IMG/VR virus record: IMGVR_UViG_3300031884_000979
Span: 1-20,562 of that record
Reading direction: 5' to 3' (one strand)
Origin: a virus
Length of the DNA: 20,562 nt
Below, in pieces: positions 6,226 to 13,533 of the stretch; the stretch's first letter is position 1, and the number at the start of each line of letters is the position of its first letter. Both the position numbers and the translations under genes were made by a program. The notes beneath the pieces are model-generated. The model saw only the letters and a list, made by a program, of their open reading frames with translations, ran no database searches and had not been told where the DNA came from.

Positions 6226-8494
6226 GTTGTTCAGTATCTACCGATTCTGCAGAATCAACTGTTAGCAAAGGTAATTTAGGACCTTTAGGAGTTGGAATCA
6301 GCACCAATGCATCATCTGCAACAGTAATAGACAAAGTTCCACCGTTTTTCAAATCACCGAATAGCATCATTTTTGCTAGAGGACGTTTGATTTTTTTATC
6401 AATTACACGTTGTAATGGACGAGCACCCATTTTAGGATCGAATCCTTTGGCAATAAGCCAATTAGTACTTTCCTTATCTAGTTTGACCTTAATACCTTTA
6501 TCTTTAACTTGAGCACGTAACTCGTCTATAAATTTAACAACGATTTTAGTCATTGTTTCTTTAGCTAGTTTATTGAATGTAATAATACCATCTAAGCGAT
6601 TACGGAACTCAGGAGTGAAAAACTTCTTAAGATCCTTGTCACTGTAGTCTTTTTCTTGAGTACCAAATCCAATAGTGTTCTTTTCAGCATCTTGAGCACC
6701 AGCATTTGTAGTAAGAATAAGAATTAAGTTACGGCAATCTGCTTGTTTTCCATTTGAACCTGTAATAAAACCATTATCCATCATTTGTAGCAACACAGTT
6801 GATACATCTGGATGTGATTTTTCTACTTCGTCAAACAACAATACAGCATTAGGATTCTCTTGAATCTGTGTAATCAACAAACCTGCGTTTTCTTCAAAGC
6901 CAACATAACCTGGAGGGCTACCGATTAGCTTAGAGATGCTATGCTTCTCTTGATATTCACTCATATCAAAGCGTAACAACTTAACACCTAAGTGTTTAGC
7001 AAGTGATTTAGCAGTTTCAGTCTTACCAGTTCCAGTTGGACCCATGAAAACAAATGAACCAATAGGGTTGTTCTCGGATTTAAGTCCGGCTTGTGCAACA
7101 ATAATCTTATCAACAATTTCTGTTAGAGCAAGATCTTGACCATAAACTTCAGCTACAAGGTTATCTTGTAGAGTAGCAAGGTTGCTAGATTCAGTTTCCA
7201 TGATTTTTTCTTCAGGCATTTGAATCATTTTAGCAAGTTCGTATTGAATTTCACGTTCGCCAATAACACGGTCATCTGCTAGTTTAAGATTAAAACGACT
7301 ACATGCCACATCGATCAAATCGATTGCTTTGTCTGGTAGTTTTTTGTCTGTTTGATACTTAACTGACAATTTAACAGCCGCTTGAATTGCATCGTTGCGA
7401 ATCTTAACGTTGTGGAATGTTTCGTAGTACTTTTTAATACCTTGTAAAATACTAACAGACATTTCTTGTGTAGGCTCGTCAACAGTAATGCGTTGGAAAC
7501 GACGCATCAACGCACGATCCTTTTCAAAGTGCTTGCGATATTCTTCCCAAGTAGTACTTGCCACAACTTTAATGTTGCCTTTGCTTAGAGCAGGTTTCAT
7601 CATATTAGCGAGATCGTTAGCAGAGTTGCTAGCAGATCCTGCGCCAGAGATCATGTGTGCCTCGTCGATGAACAGCACAGTCTTACCTTTCTTTTGTAGA
7701 GCTTTAATAACATGCTTGAAGCGTTCTTCAAAGTCTCCGCGATATTTGCTACCAGCAAGCATAGCACTAATATCTAAACTGTATACTTTATAATCCTTAA
7801 GGAAATCAGGAACAGCACCGTTCACGATGTTATAAGCAAGTCCTTCTGCAATAGCAGTCTTACCTACACCTGGATCTCCTACTAAAATAACATTGTTTTT
7901 ACTGCGACGACCCAATGCTAGTGCAATATTTTCTAGTTCGTCTATACGTCCAATAACAGGGTCTACTTTCTTTTTAGTAACCATGTCATTCAAGTTAGAA
8001 GTAAATGCGGCTAATGCACGTTCGCCTTGGCTATCTGCCGGGCCATCTTCTTCTGCCGCTTCAACATTGTTATTAACAAAGTCGTTAAACTTATCTTTAT
8101 CAATGTCGGATTTCTGAATGTAATATTGTGCCCAACTGCGTTTTTCGCCCATCATGGCTACAAAAATATCAGTAGGCTCTATGCGTTGACGCCCATTAAA
8201 CAAGGTTTGTGTAAACGCACGATTAAGTACACGTTCAACTGCTTGTGTCTTTTTAGGTTTAACTACAACATCTTGTATGGTAATTTCTCCACACTTATTC
8301 TGTAAGTAGTCGGTTAATTCTTTTTTCAATTCGTCTGCGTTAGCACCGAAACTTTTTAAAGTACCGGCAAACCCATCTTCCATCAGCATAGCAAACAATA
8401 AATGTTCTATTGTTAAGTATTCGTGATGCAATTTTTTAGCAGTATCAATTGCTTGCTCAAATATTGCTTGTAAATTATCACTTGGTTCTACCAT
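6215..8494 (-). CDS. clpA: ClpA-type AAA+ unfoldase
   Basis: This 759-aa protein has the same length as E. coli ClpA (758) and the same order of parts. A double Clp N-domain covers about 1-145. AAA+ domain D1 has Walker A GDPGVGKT (206-213), Walker B LFIDEAH (274-280) and a pore loop around GSKYRGDFE. Domain D2 has Walker A GPTGTGKT (485-492), Walker B LLFDEVEK and pore loop GYVG (529-532), and is followed by a C-terminal small domain. There is no ClpB-type coiled-coil insertion, so it is not a disaggregase. An I-G-F tripeptide (608-610) sits where ClpA/ClpX carry the ClpP-docking IGL/IGF loop. ClpP itself is not in this window, so host ClpP is the likely partner. The gene overlaps def by 17 bp and the downstream 207-aa gene by 11 bp. 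Confidence 0.95.
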   Translation of the reverse strand: MVEPSDNLQAIFEQAIDTAKKLHHEYLTIEHLLFAMLMEDGFAGTLKSFGANADELKKELTDYLQNKCGEITIQDVVVKPKKTQAVERVLNRAFTQTLFNGRQRIEPTDIFVAMMGEKRSWAQYYIQKSDIDKDKFNDFVNNNVEAAEEDGPADSQGERALAAFTSNLNDMVTKKKVDPVIGRIDELENIALALGRRSKNNVILVGDPGVGKTAIAEGLAYNIVNGAVPDFLKDYKVYSLDISAMLAGSKYRGDFEERFKHVIKALQKKGKTVLFIDEAHMISGAGSASNSANDLANMMKPALSKGNIKVVASTTWEEYRKHFEKDRALMRRFQRITVDEPTQEMSVSILQGIKKYYETFHNVKIRNDAIQAAVKLSVKYQTDKKLPDKAIDLIDVACSRFNLKLADDRVIGEREIQYELAKMIQMPEEKIMETESSNLATLQDNLVAEVYGQDLALTEIVDKIIVAQAGLKSENNPIGSFVFMGPTGTGKTETAKSLAKHLGVKLLRFDMSEYQEKHSISKLIGSPPGYVGFEENAGLLITQIQENPNAVLLFDEVEKSHPDVSTVLLQMMDNGFITGSNGKQADCRNLILILTTNAGAQDAEKNTIGFGTQEKDYSDKDLKKFFTPEFRNRLDGIITFNKLAKETMTKIVVKFIDELRAQVKDKGIKVKLDKESTNWLIAKGFDPKMGARPLQRVIDKKIKRPLAKMMLFGDLKNGGTLSITVADDALVLIPTPKGPKLPLLTVDSAESVDTEQHVV

Positions 8495-8981
8495 TACGTT
8501 TCCTTTGTTTTTTAATTGCTAATGCTAACTTTAATGGACTAATCTTGTTTGTAAAACAAACTCCATTTAAATGATCCAATTCATGTTGGAAACATCTAGC
8601 GTCCATGCCCTTTAATTCTATTATACACTTATTTCCGCTTCTGTCAAAGTATTCGGCAGTAAGTGAACTATATCTTTTTACCTTAAGCCATAATTCTGGA
8701 AAACTTAAACAGCCTTCCTCACCTTCTACTAGCGGTTGGTTATTGTCGACAATTAATATCCTAGGATTAAACATACAAAAAGGAACCTGCCCATCTAGAT
8801 GAATAGCAAAAACTCTTTTTGTAATACCTACTTGATTAGCGGCAAGCCCACGACCGTTTGAAGTGATCATAGTTTGAACCATGTCTATTTCAAATTCTTT
8901 AGCATCTGGATCTTTTTCAAAATCCCACGGATCTGCAATTTGTTTTAAGACAGGATCATTGTCTTTTACTAAGTTCAGCAT
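8478..8981 (-). CDS. def: Peptide deformylase
   Basis: This 167-aa protein removes the N-formyl group from nascent bacterial and phage polypeptides at the ribosome exit. All three diagnostic motifs are intact: GRGLAANQ (43-50), EGCLS (89-93, with metal-ligand C91) and HELDH (133-137, with two metal-ligand His and the catalytic Glu). The length is normal for a bacterial type I enzyme, so this is not the strongly shortened form seen in some phages. The C-terminal helix is basic. The start overlaps the end of dnaJ by 26 bp and the stop overlaps clpA by 17 bp, so it sits in a tightly coupled chaperone/protease operon. A role in supporting rapid phage translation is the simplest reading. Confidence 0.95.
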   Translation of the reverse strand: MLNLVKDNDPVLKQIADPWDFEKDPDAKEFEIDMVQTMITSNGRGLAANQVGITKRVFAIHLDGQVPFCMFNPRILIVDNNQPLVEGEEGCLSFPELWLKVKRYSSLTAEYFDRSGNKCIIELKGMDARCFQHELDHLNGVCFTNKISPLKLALAIKKQRKRNGRTK

Positions 8982-9816
8982 CTAATTGTCGCAATCTTTC
9001 TATTATTACTGGATCAACAATGGTAGGAGTTTTAATTTTAACAACTGAAATAAACCTTCCTTTACGGCCAGAGTTTACATTTGGGAATCCGTTTCCATGA
9101 CTAGCAAATTCAGTACCAGTTTCAACACCGCCTCGTATCTCTAAATCTAACGTAGTACCTGCTAAGGTTTTGATTTTCTTTTTACAACCTATCATAGCTT
9201 CAATAGGACTGATTTCTACATTAGTATATACATCGTCTCCTCGACGGTCGTATGCAGGATCTGGGATGACTAAAATTGTAACATTGAGATTTCCACGAGA
9301 CGCACCTTGCACACTATCGTCACCTAATCCAGGATATCGTATAGTATCGCCATGTGTAACACCTGCTGGTACATTAATAACTACATTTTGATTTCGGCCA
9401 CTAGGCAAATTGTAATTTGCTTCTAGTTGTTTACCGTTAAACGAATCGATAAAACTAATAGAACATTGGATATTTAAATCACGATTTCTTCGTTGAGCTT
9501 GAGGATGCATACGTCCAAATATGTCTCCGAATGGATGTCCTTGGCCAAAGCCTTGCCCAAACATATGGCCAAACGGGTCAAATCCGTCAGTGTGAAATCT
9601 AACTTGAGGACCATTGCCATACATACGTTGCTGATCGTATTCGGCTTTCTTTTGCGGATCGCTTAGGTTATCATAAGCGACTGATATATCTTTGAATTTG
9701 GCTTGATCTCCACCCTTGTCTGGATGATGTTTATTAGCCAAGCTTCGGTATGCTTTTTTAATTTCGTCTGGGCTAGCATTTTCGCTAACACCTAGTGTTT
9801 GGTAATAATCAATCAT
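8956..9816 (-). CDS. dnaJ: DnaJ-family (Hsp40, CbpA-like) co-chaperone
   Basis: This 286-aa protein has an N-terminal J domain (1-70) with the HPD motif at 31-33, which stimulates Hsp70 (DnaK) ATPase. A Gly/Phe-rich linker (about 78-106) and two beta-rich C-terminal substrate-binding domains (from about 113) follow. The CxxCxGxG zinc-finger repeats of classical DnaJ are absent, so it is a type II/CbpA-like protein. No DnaK is in the window, so it would work with host DnaK. ATG 9814-9816 has GGAG somewhat far upstream (12-base spacing). It is the first gene of the operon dnaJ-def-clpA-orf207 and is preceded by a perfect sigma70 promoter. Confidence 0.93.
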   Translation of the reverse strand: MIDYYQTLGVSENASPDEIKKAYRSLANKHHPDKGGDQAKFKDISVAYDNLSDPQKKAEYDQQRMYGNGPQVRFHTDGFDPFGHMFGQGFGQGHPFGDIFGRMHPQAQRRNRDLNIQCSISFIDSFNGKQLEANYNLPSGRNQNVVINVPAGVTHGDTIRYPGLGDDSVQGASRGNLNVTILVIPDPAYDRRGDDVYTNVEISPIEAMIGCKKKIKTLAGTTLDLEIRGGVETGTEFASHGNGFPNVNSGRKGRFISVVKIKTPTIVDPVIIERLRQLDAELSKRQ

Positions 9817-9845
9817 AGTCGTAAAAAAGCTCCATTAATATAGTA

Positions 9846-9874
9846 ATTATACTATCTTTAATGAAGCCTGTCAA
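9846..9874 (-). promoter_or_regulatory. Perfect sigma70-type promoter for dnaJ operon
   Basis: On the minus strand, TTGACA (complement of 9869-9874) is followed by exactly 17 bp (9852-9868) and TATAAT (complement of 9846-9851). Both hexamers match the bacterial consensus at every position. The start site would fall near 9839, about 23 bp before the dnaJ ATG. This implies early transcription by unmodified host RNA polymerase. Confidence 0.85.
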
Positions 9875-9882
9875 AGAATTGA

Positions 9883-10056
9883 TTACTTTTTCTTTGCTGG
9901 AGTGTCCGGTTTAGTACCTGCCATTGTAGTTCCATCAAATTTCTTATGGTGTTTTACTTCTTTTTTGACAGGCGCTTTAACTGCCTTTTTTTCAGCAGCC
10001 ATTACTGGACTTGCCAAAACACAACTTGCTACTAAAATTGCTAATATTTTTTTCAT
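9883..10056 (-). CDS. Small secreted Lys/Ala-rich protein
   Basis: This 57-aa product starts at ATG 10054-10056, preceded by AAGGA at good spacing. A longer in-frame start upstream would read through the holin gene in another frame and is rejected. Residues 1-20 form a typical Sec signal peptide (basic MKK, hydrophobic ILAILVASCVLAS, then a VMA|A cleavage site). The mature 37 residues are highly basic (Lys/Ala/Pro/His) and end in PAKKK. The C at residue 12 is not followed by a lipoprotein-like pattern. It is the last gene of the lysis cassette, so an envelope-acting accessory role is plausible but unproven. Confidence 0.6.
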   Translation of the reverse strand: MKKILAILVASCVLASPVMAAEKKAVKAPVKKEVKHHKKFDGTTMAGTKPDTPAKKK

Positions 10057-10066
10057 TTTGTTTTCC

Positions 10067-10675
10067 TTAGAGTTCTGGTTGGGGTGCTGCCGGAACCATC
10101 TTGTGCCCTTTAGAACTAATTGGCACAGCTGGCGCAGATGACATACTTGAACTAGCGTTGGTGTTATTTTCTGTAATGTTAATAACTGGCGCAGGCGCAG
10201 GTGTAAAACTTGGAGTGTTATTAAAGCTAGGAGTACTTCCAAAGCTAGGAGTACTTCCAAAGCTAGGAGTACTTCCATAACTTGATCCGCCGAAACTTGG
10301 TGCAGGAGGTCTGTTACCTACATTAATATTTGCTTGTGATCCGGGAGGAATATAAGTTGTTCCTGCGTTTGGACCAAAGTTACCAATGCCGCCACTTTCA
10401 GCACCATTTAATTTTTCTTGTGTACGACCGTAAGCCGCAATACCTAATACTGCACCCATTGCCAAGTGAAATAATCCAGCGCCTTGCAATGTTAAAGGTT
10501 GCCACTGAGTATTAACGCCACCGTGGAAATATGCTTGTAACATACTCCAAAGTACAGGGGCCACCATAAAGTCAAACATACAAATACTCATGTACATCCA
10601 ACCCATCATTGGACGCCACTTACTGTTCATCCAGTCTTCTTTTTTTTGTTCGCTCTTGCTTACATGTTCTGACAT
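10067..10675 (-). CDS. Holin, 3TM gene-transfer-release type, with repetitive C-terminal tail
   Basis: This 202-aa protein resembles the 3TM holin family (GTA_holin_3TM). A short charged N-terminus (1-18) leads into KWRPMMGWMYMSICMFDFMV and following hydrophobic residues (about 20-45). A second hydrophobic region runs from about 63 to 84. Holins make inner-membrane lesions that let the endolysin reach peptidoglycan and set lysis timing. The remaining 110 residues are low complexity (Gly/Ser/Pro/Asn), with three exact GSTPSF repeats and a Pro/Ala tract; this tail is much longer than usual. ATG 10673-10675 has a strong AAAGGAG and a late-type promoter box 26 bp upstream. It follows endolysin, i-spanin and o-spanin genes, which supports the call. 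Confidence 0.8.
   Translation of the reverse strand: MSEHVSKSEQKKEDWMNSKWRPMMGWMYMSICMFDFMVAPVLWSMLQAYFHGGVNTQWQPLTLQGAGLFHLAMGAVLGIAAYGRTQEKLNGAESGGIGNFGPNAGTTYIPPGSQANINVGNRPPAPSFGGSSYGSTPSFGSTPSFGSTPSFNNTPSFTPAPAPVINITENNTNASSSMSSAPAVPISSKGHKMVPAAPQPEL
10223..10276 (+). repeat. Three perfect 18-bp direct repeats
   Basis: The unit AAAGCTAGGAGTACTTCC occurs three times back to back at 10223-10240, 10241-10258 and 10259-10276, with degenerate copies on both sides. Read on the minus strand it encodes GSTPSF in the holin tail. The identity at DNA level suggests recent expansion by slippage or unequal recombination. Confidence 0.95.
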
Positions 10676-10701
10676 TTCCGCTCCTTTGTCAATTATGTAT
10701 G

Positions 10702-10709
10702 TATTTATT
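10702..10709 (-). promoter_or_regulatory. Late-type promoter box (AATAAATA) before holin
   Basis: The minus strand reads AATAAATA, one base from TATAAATA, 26 bp before the holin ATG and overlapping the end of the o-spanin gene. It is plausible as an extra late start for the holin. Such an AT-rich octamer can occur by chance. Confidence 0.4.
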
Positions 10710-10977
10710 TGATACTATTGAATATCTTCTGTTGGGCGTTGTACCATTCTATCCAGTCGTCTACAGTACCTTTACACACATAATACTGTCCGTAATTAGT
10801 AGTAATTACATTCAGTGCATCGCTTAGTTTAGTGGTGTTAGGATCAACTTCTGCTAAGTCTGGGCATGGTGTTTTTAAACTTGCAGGTGCTTCGGGAAAC
10901 GTTTCAGTAACATGAGTCATGTTATTAGATGCACATGCAGAAAGAATCACTGACAAAAATATAACTAGTTTCTTCAT
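10705..10977 (-). CDS. Rz1-like outer-membrane spanin lipoprotein
   Basis: This 90-aa protein has a lipoprotein signal: basic MKK, a hydrophobic core and lipobox LSAC with the lipidated Cys at residue 15. The mature part has Pro-rich TFPEAPASLKTPCPDLAEV, then LSDALNVITTNYGQYYVCKGTVDDWIEWY, a pattern common in phage Rz1-like/lysis lipoproteins. It would pair with the inner-membrane spanin encoded just upstream to fuse inner and outer membranes at the last step of lysis. The start overlaps the i-spanin stop (ATGA), with GGAGA before it. Unlike lambda Rz1 it is not embedded in the i-spanin gene but lies directly after it. Confidence 0.78.
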   Translation of the reverse strand: MKKLVIFLSVILSACASNNMTHVTETFPEAPASLKTPCPDLAEVDPNTTKLSDALNVITTNYGQYYVCKGTVDDWIEWYNAQQKIFNSIK

Positions 10978-11456
10978 TTTGATTCTCCGGTAACTGTAAC
11001 AGCCCCAGTTTTAAAAGGATTCTTAGCTGAACTGTTTAAAATACCAATTGCTTCAGGATCCATTTTACAATCTGCATCTATTTTCTTTTCAACTTCTTTA
11101 ATACGCTCTTTGTAAACTATTTGTACATCGTGTACTATTTTAGCTTGATTAGCTGATTTTTTATCAAGTGCGGCATTTGCATCTGTACTAGCTTGTTTTG
11201 CCACTGCAAGTTGTTGTTTTAATTCTTCTGCTTGTTCTTTATAAATTGCAGTTACACCACTACCGCCAAATAAGAAGATACCTGCAAATGTAATTAATAA
11301 ACCAACAGGTTTGATAAAAAACGTATAAGGTTTAAATGTGGGAATGTGACTTAGTATTCCTGCAAAGAAATACATAGCAAGCCCGGAACCTGCTACAGCC
11401 GGCCATATCCAGTTAGGTAAATCACCGACTAGCTGTTCAAATATCCAAGTAAGCAT
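10974..11456 (-). CDS. Rz-like inner-membrane spanin
   Basis: This 160-aa protein has two hydrophobic segments (about 15-36 and 47-67) followed by a long coiled coil rich in Lys, Glu, Ala and Gln (about 70-125). A DADCKMDPEAIGILNSSA block (about 127-145) closes it, similar to the C-terminal region of many Rz-like proteins. It would sit in the inner membrane with the coiled coil in the periplasm, contacting the lipoprotein partner. The usual Rz has one N-terminal membrane segment, so the two-segment layout is slightly unusual. Its start overlaps the endolysin stop as TAATG and its stop overlaps the o-spanin start as ATGA, which links the three products tightly. Confidence 0.72.
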   Translation of the reverse strand: MLTWIFEQLVGDLPNWIWPAVAGSGLAMYFFAGILSHIPTFKPYTFFIKPVGLLITFAGIFLFGGSGVTAIYKEQAEELKQQLAVAKQASTDANAALDKKSANQAKIVHDVQIVYKERIKEVEKKIDADCKMDPEAIGILNSSAKNPFKTGAVTVTGESK

Positions 11457-12088
11457 TATCCGCCCAATATTTGTAATGCGTTTCGATAGTGTTGAGTACG
11501 TTCTTCTAAGCCTAGTGTACCACCATTAATTTTTTTAGTCATAGCTAAAATGTCTTGCGCATCTGCTAGTTCGTTAAGATTGTTATTTTCCCAAAACCAG
11601 CAAGCACTTTGTATAGCACCTTCGAAAGTTCCTAAAAATTCCGGAACATCATCTAATGGAGTGTCGATACTTTCGGCAAAACGATTATAATTATCTTTTC
11701 CGGTAATTTGAATTAATCCGCGACCACAAAACTTCCATCCATCTCCAGATGCTTCTGGACCATTGCCCATACGTCCTGCATACGCTCTGTTAGCAATACG
11801 CTCTGGATTGTGAGCATATTGGTTAGCTACTTCCATATTAGGAAAATGACTTGGCCAAATTTTAACTAATGTTTCTGGACGATAGTTTAAATTTTCTACT
11901 AGTGCTTTGTATCCTGCACTTTCTACCATGGTTTGTCCTAAAAATGCCGCAACACGTGGAACGGTATTAATATCGTAATCAGGCAAAATTTTGCACAATG
12001 CTTCATACCAGTGTTGACTGTATGGATTGTTTTGTAAAATTGCTGTTAGTTTGTCTTGTGTAAAGTCGAAATTGAATGAGTCTGCCAT
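11456..12088 (-). CDS. GH19-type endolysin (lysozyme/chitinase-like)
   Basis: This 210-aa single-domain protein resembles glycoside hydrolase family 19 phage endolysins, which cut the beta-1,4 glycan bond in peptidoglycan. The RVAAFLGQTMVESAGY block (about 45-60) carries the predicted catalytic Glu, followed by ENLNYRPETL. Further family features are NRAYAGRMGNG, WKFCGRGLIQITGKDNY (about 117-133) and a C-terminal KINGG...ERTQHY segment. There is no signal peptide, so release depends on the holin. ATG 12086-12088 overlaps the upstream stop as TAATG, with AAGGAAA upstream. It heads the order endolysin, i-spanin, o-spanin, holin. Confidence 0.9.
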   Translation of the reverse strand: MADSFNFDFTQDKLTAILQNNPYSQHWYEALCKILPDYDINTVPRVAAFLGQTMVESAGYKALVENLNYRPETLVKIWPSHFPNMEVANQYAHNPERIANRAYAGRMGNGPEASGDGWKFCGRGLIQITGKDNYNRFAESIDTPLDDVPEFLGTFEGAIQSACWFWENNNLNELADAQDILAMTKKINGGTLGLEERTQHYRNALQILGG

Positions 12089-12822
12089 TAGGATTTCCTT
12101 TTTAGTACAACGGCCCAGTCATTATTTTCAAATATAAACATATCGCTAATTTTATTAATATTATAATTACCGATAACTTTTGTTAAAAACATAACTTCAG
12201 CCATGTCTTTACTTTCTAATATGATTGGACCTTTGATTGTGTCGTATACATCTTTCTTATTACCACTATTTATAATGTCAAATGTTACAGTTCCACTATA
12301 AATTCTGCTAAATGAAATAGATTCATCTAACAATTCAATACTGTCTGCATAGCTACGTTTAAAAAATTCAGAAAAATTATTTAAATTATTTTCTGAAGTT
12401 GCAATTTTATACGCATTTTTATCAGCTGGTACTGTAGCAGATAAATTTTCTAAAGTAGCTTCTTCGCTTTTAAAATTTTTAAAATAACGGAAACGTAAAG
12501 AATCTAATCCTGTTACTTTTTTAACGCCTTCTACTATTTCAAATATTTGTTCTGCAAGGTGTCTGCCACGTTCTATTTCAACGTATACACGATACTTGCC
12601 ATCATCTAATTCGCCTTCGGTACAATCTGCATCTAGTACAAAATTGTAACCCATCTCGATAAAATTTTCTAAATCTTTCGCAGGATCCTCAGAGTCAACA
12701 GTAAAACTTAATACACAAACGTCTTCGTCATCGCCTACTTTACTTTTAAAATTATCAATTTCAAAAACTTTTTTAACTAGGTCGCGGAGGTCGTCGGGTC
12801 GTAGACTTTCTGCTATTTTCAT
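12088..12822 (-). CDS. Conserved phage protein of unknown function
   Basis: This 244-aa protein opens MKIAESLRPDDLRDLVKKVFEID and is acidic, with two parts. An N-terminal domain (1-110) has a segment like DPAKDLENFIEMGYNFVLDAD and an alternating strand/helix pattern. A C-terminal domain (150-244) ends in a strand-rich DMFIFENNDWAVVLKRKS. I recall similar proteins in marine T4-like phages but not a function. It overlaps the 189-aa gene by ATGA and the endolysin by TAATG, so the three are probably co-translated. The N-terminal KIAESL resembles the short tags of region 1 only weakly, and no cleavage site is evident. Confidence 0.65.
   Translation of the reverse strand: MKIAESLRPDDLRDLVKKVFEIDNFKSKVGDDEDVCVLSFTVDSEDPAKDLENFIEMGYNFVLDADCTEGELDDGKYRVYVEIERGRHLAEQIFEIVEGVKKVTGLDSLRFRYFKNFKSEEATLENLSATVPADKNAYKIATSENNLNNFSEFFKRSYADSIELLDESISFSRIYSGTVTFDIINSGNKKDVYDTIKGPIILESKDMAEVMFLTKVIGNYNINKISDMFIFENNDWAVVLKRKS
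12267..12274 (-). promoter_or_regulatory. Exact T4 late-promoter octamer TATAAATA inside the gene before the endolysin
   Basis: The minus strand reads TATAAATA, the exact T4 late consensus, within the coding region of the 244-aa protein and about 180 bp upstream of the endolysin ATG. It could give the lysis cassette its own late transcript. It is inside a coding sequence in AT-rich DNA, so chance is possible. Confidence 0.4.
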
Positions 12823-13388
12823 ACTGGTGCTCCTTCACCGCCGCCTGTTCCTGCTGCCGGTGCTCCTGGTGCTCCAGGAGCTGGTGCCGCCGCTGGTGCC
12901 GGTGCTCCTGGTGGAGGTGTTCCGCCGCTTGGTGCGCTTGCAGGTTCTTTATTTTCGTTCTTTAATTTATCCATGTAACCTTTATATACATCGAATGCCA
13001 CTTTCTTAGGCATAGTAATTTCTACGATCCATATAGGTTTGCGATCTAGTTTACCCTTTTTGCTATTAGGGCGAATATCTTCTTTAGTACGAATCTTGCG
13101 TGGTTCTAACAAATGGCTTTTTTGATAAGTTACTTTACAGCCTAATTCTGTTAAACGCTTTGCGGCAACTGGGTTAGGCATTTTATTATTTTCCCACATA
13201 AACCCAGCTGTAATCCAATGACGATCAACTTTAGGACCGTATGCTAGCTCACCATCTTCCCAGTTTTCGTAGACATACATGTCCATCTCTTCAAAAACTC
13301 GTTCAAAATCCTTCAAAACAGCAAGGCTACTGTTGTTTTCATATAGATCTTCAATGTTGCGTATAACGTCTAATATATCGTGGTGCAT
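12819..13388 (-). CDS. Conserved phage protein with Pro/Ala/Gly-rich tail
   Basis: This 189-aa protein has a folded part (1-145) that is charged and aromatic: ENWEDGELAYGPKVDRHWITAGFMW and a basic LEPRKIRTKEDIRPNSKKGK segment. A low-complexity tail (about 150-189) of Pro, Ala, Gly and Ser follows. ATG 13386-13388 has GAGGAAC upstream. It is the first gene of the leftward lysis unit, divergent from phoH. I do not recognise an enzyme fold; similar proteins exist in T4-like marine phages without assigned function. The GC-rich tail differs in base composition from the rest of the gene, which suggests repeat expansion. Confidence 0.65.
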   Translation of the reverse strand: MHHDILDVIRNIEDLYENNSSLAVLKDFERVFEEMDMYVYENWEDGELAYGPKVDRHWITAGFMWENNKMPNPVAAKRLTELGCKVTYQKSHLLEPRKIRTKEDIRPNSKKGKLDRKPIWIVEITMPKKVAFDVYKGYMDKLKNENKEPASAPSGGTPPPGAPAPAAAPAPGAPGAPAAGTGGGEGAPV

Positions 13389-13406
13389 AGCGGTTCCTCT
13401 ATAGTT

Positions 13407-13414
13407 TATTTAGC
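13407..13414 (-). promoter_or_regulatory. Weak late-type box (GCTAAATA)
   Basis: The minus strand reads GCTAAATA, one base from the GATAAATA form seen elsewhere in this window, 18 bp before the 189-aa gene. Late genes follow, so it is a reasonable candidate, but it is a weak match. Confidence 0.3.
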
Positions 13415-13418
13415 TGGT

Positions 13419-13446
13419 TTGAAATCATAACATAACACTTTATTAT
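13419..13446 (+). promoter_or_regulatory. Candidate sigma70 promoter for phoH
   Basis: TTGAAA (13419-13424), a 16-bp spacer and TATTAT (13441-13446) each match the sigma70 consensus at 5 of 6 positions. A start near 13453 would leave a leader of about 90 nt containing the paired elements described separately. Confidence 0.45.
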
Positions 13447-13470
13447 TTTGCGTATTCGTTAAATAATAGT

Positions 13471-13533
13471 GTAGGACCTCTGTAGTTATCAAAGGCGGTC
13501 ACTACAAGTCCTACTTTAACAGTAAAGTAGGAG
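13471..13533 (+). promoter_or_regulatory. phoH leader with two mutually exclusive hairpins, one hiding the ribosome binding site
   Basis: A perfect 10-bp hairpin pairs 13509-13518 (TCCTACTTTA) with 13523-13532 (TAAAGTAGGA) around loop ACAG. It buries the AGGAG Shine-Dalgarno sequence (13529-13533), eight bases before the phoH ATG. Upstream, GTAGGAC (13471-13477) is fully complementary to GTCCTAC (13508-13514), and TGTAGT (13481-13486) to ACTACA (13501-13506). This forms an alternative stem that would take the left arm of the first hairpin and free the binding site. The complementarity is seen directly; a switch function is inferred. I do not recognise it as a known riboswitch class. Confidence 0.6.

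Noticed and set aside
6215-8494. ClpB disaggregase as identity for the 759-aa AAA+ protein
   Set aside because: There is no middle coiled-coil insertion between the AAA+ domains and an IGF loop is present; length and layout match ClpA.
9842-9857. Short inverted repeat ATAGTA/TACTAT near the dnaJ promoter as an operator
   Set aside because: Arms are only 6 bp, AT-rich, and largely made by the -10 box; not strong enough to claim a repressor site.
10057-10278. Extended start of the small secreted protein (131-aa version)
   Set aside because: The extension is Leu/Val low complexity produced by reading the holin repeats in another frame; the signal peptide and AAGGA fit the ATG at 10056.
13480-13502. 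Pho-box-like pattern (CTGTAGT...GGTCAC) before phoH
   Set aside because: The two half-sites are not at the 11-bp spacing of a PhoB box and both fall in the predicted RNA stems, so the pairing explains them better.
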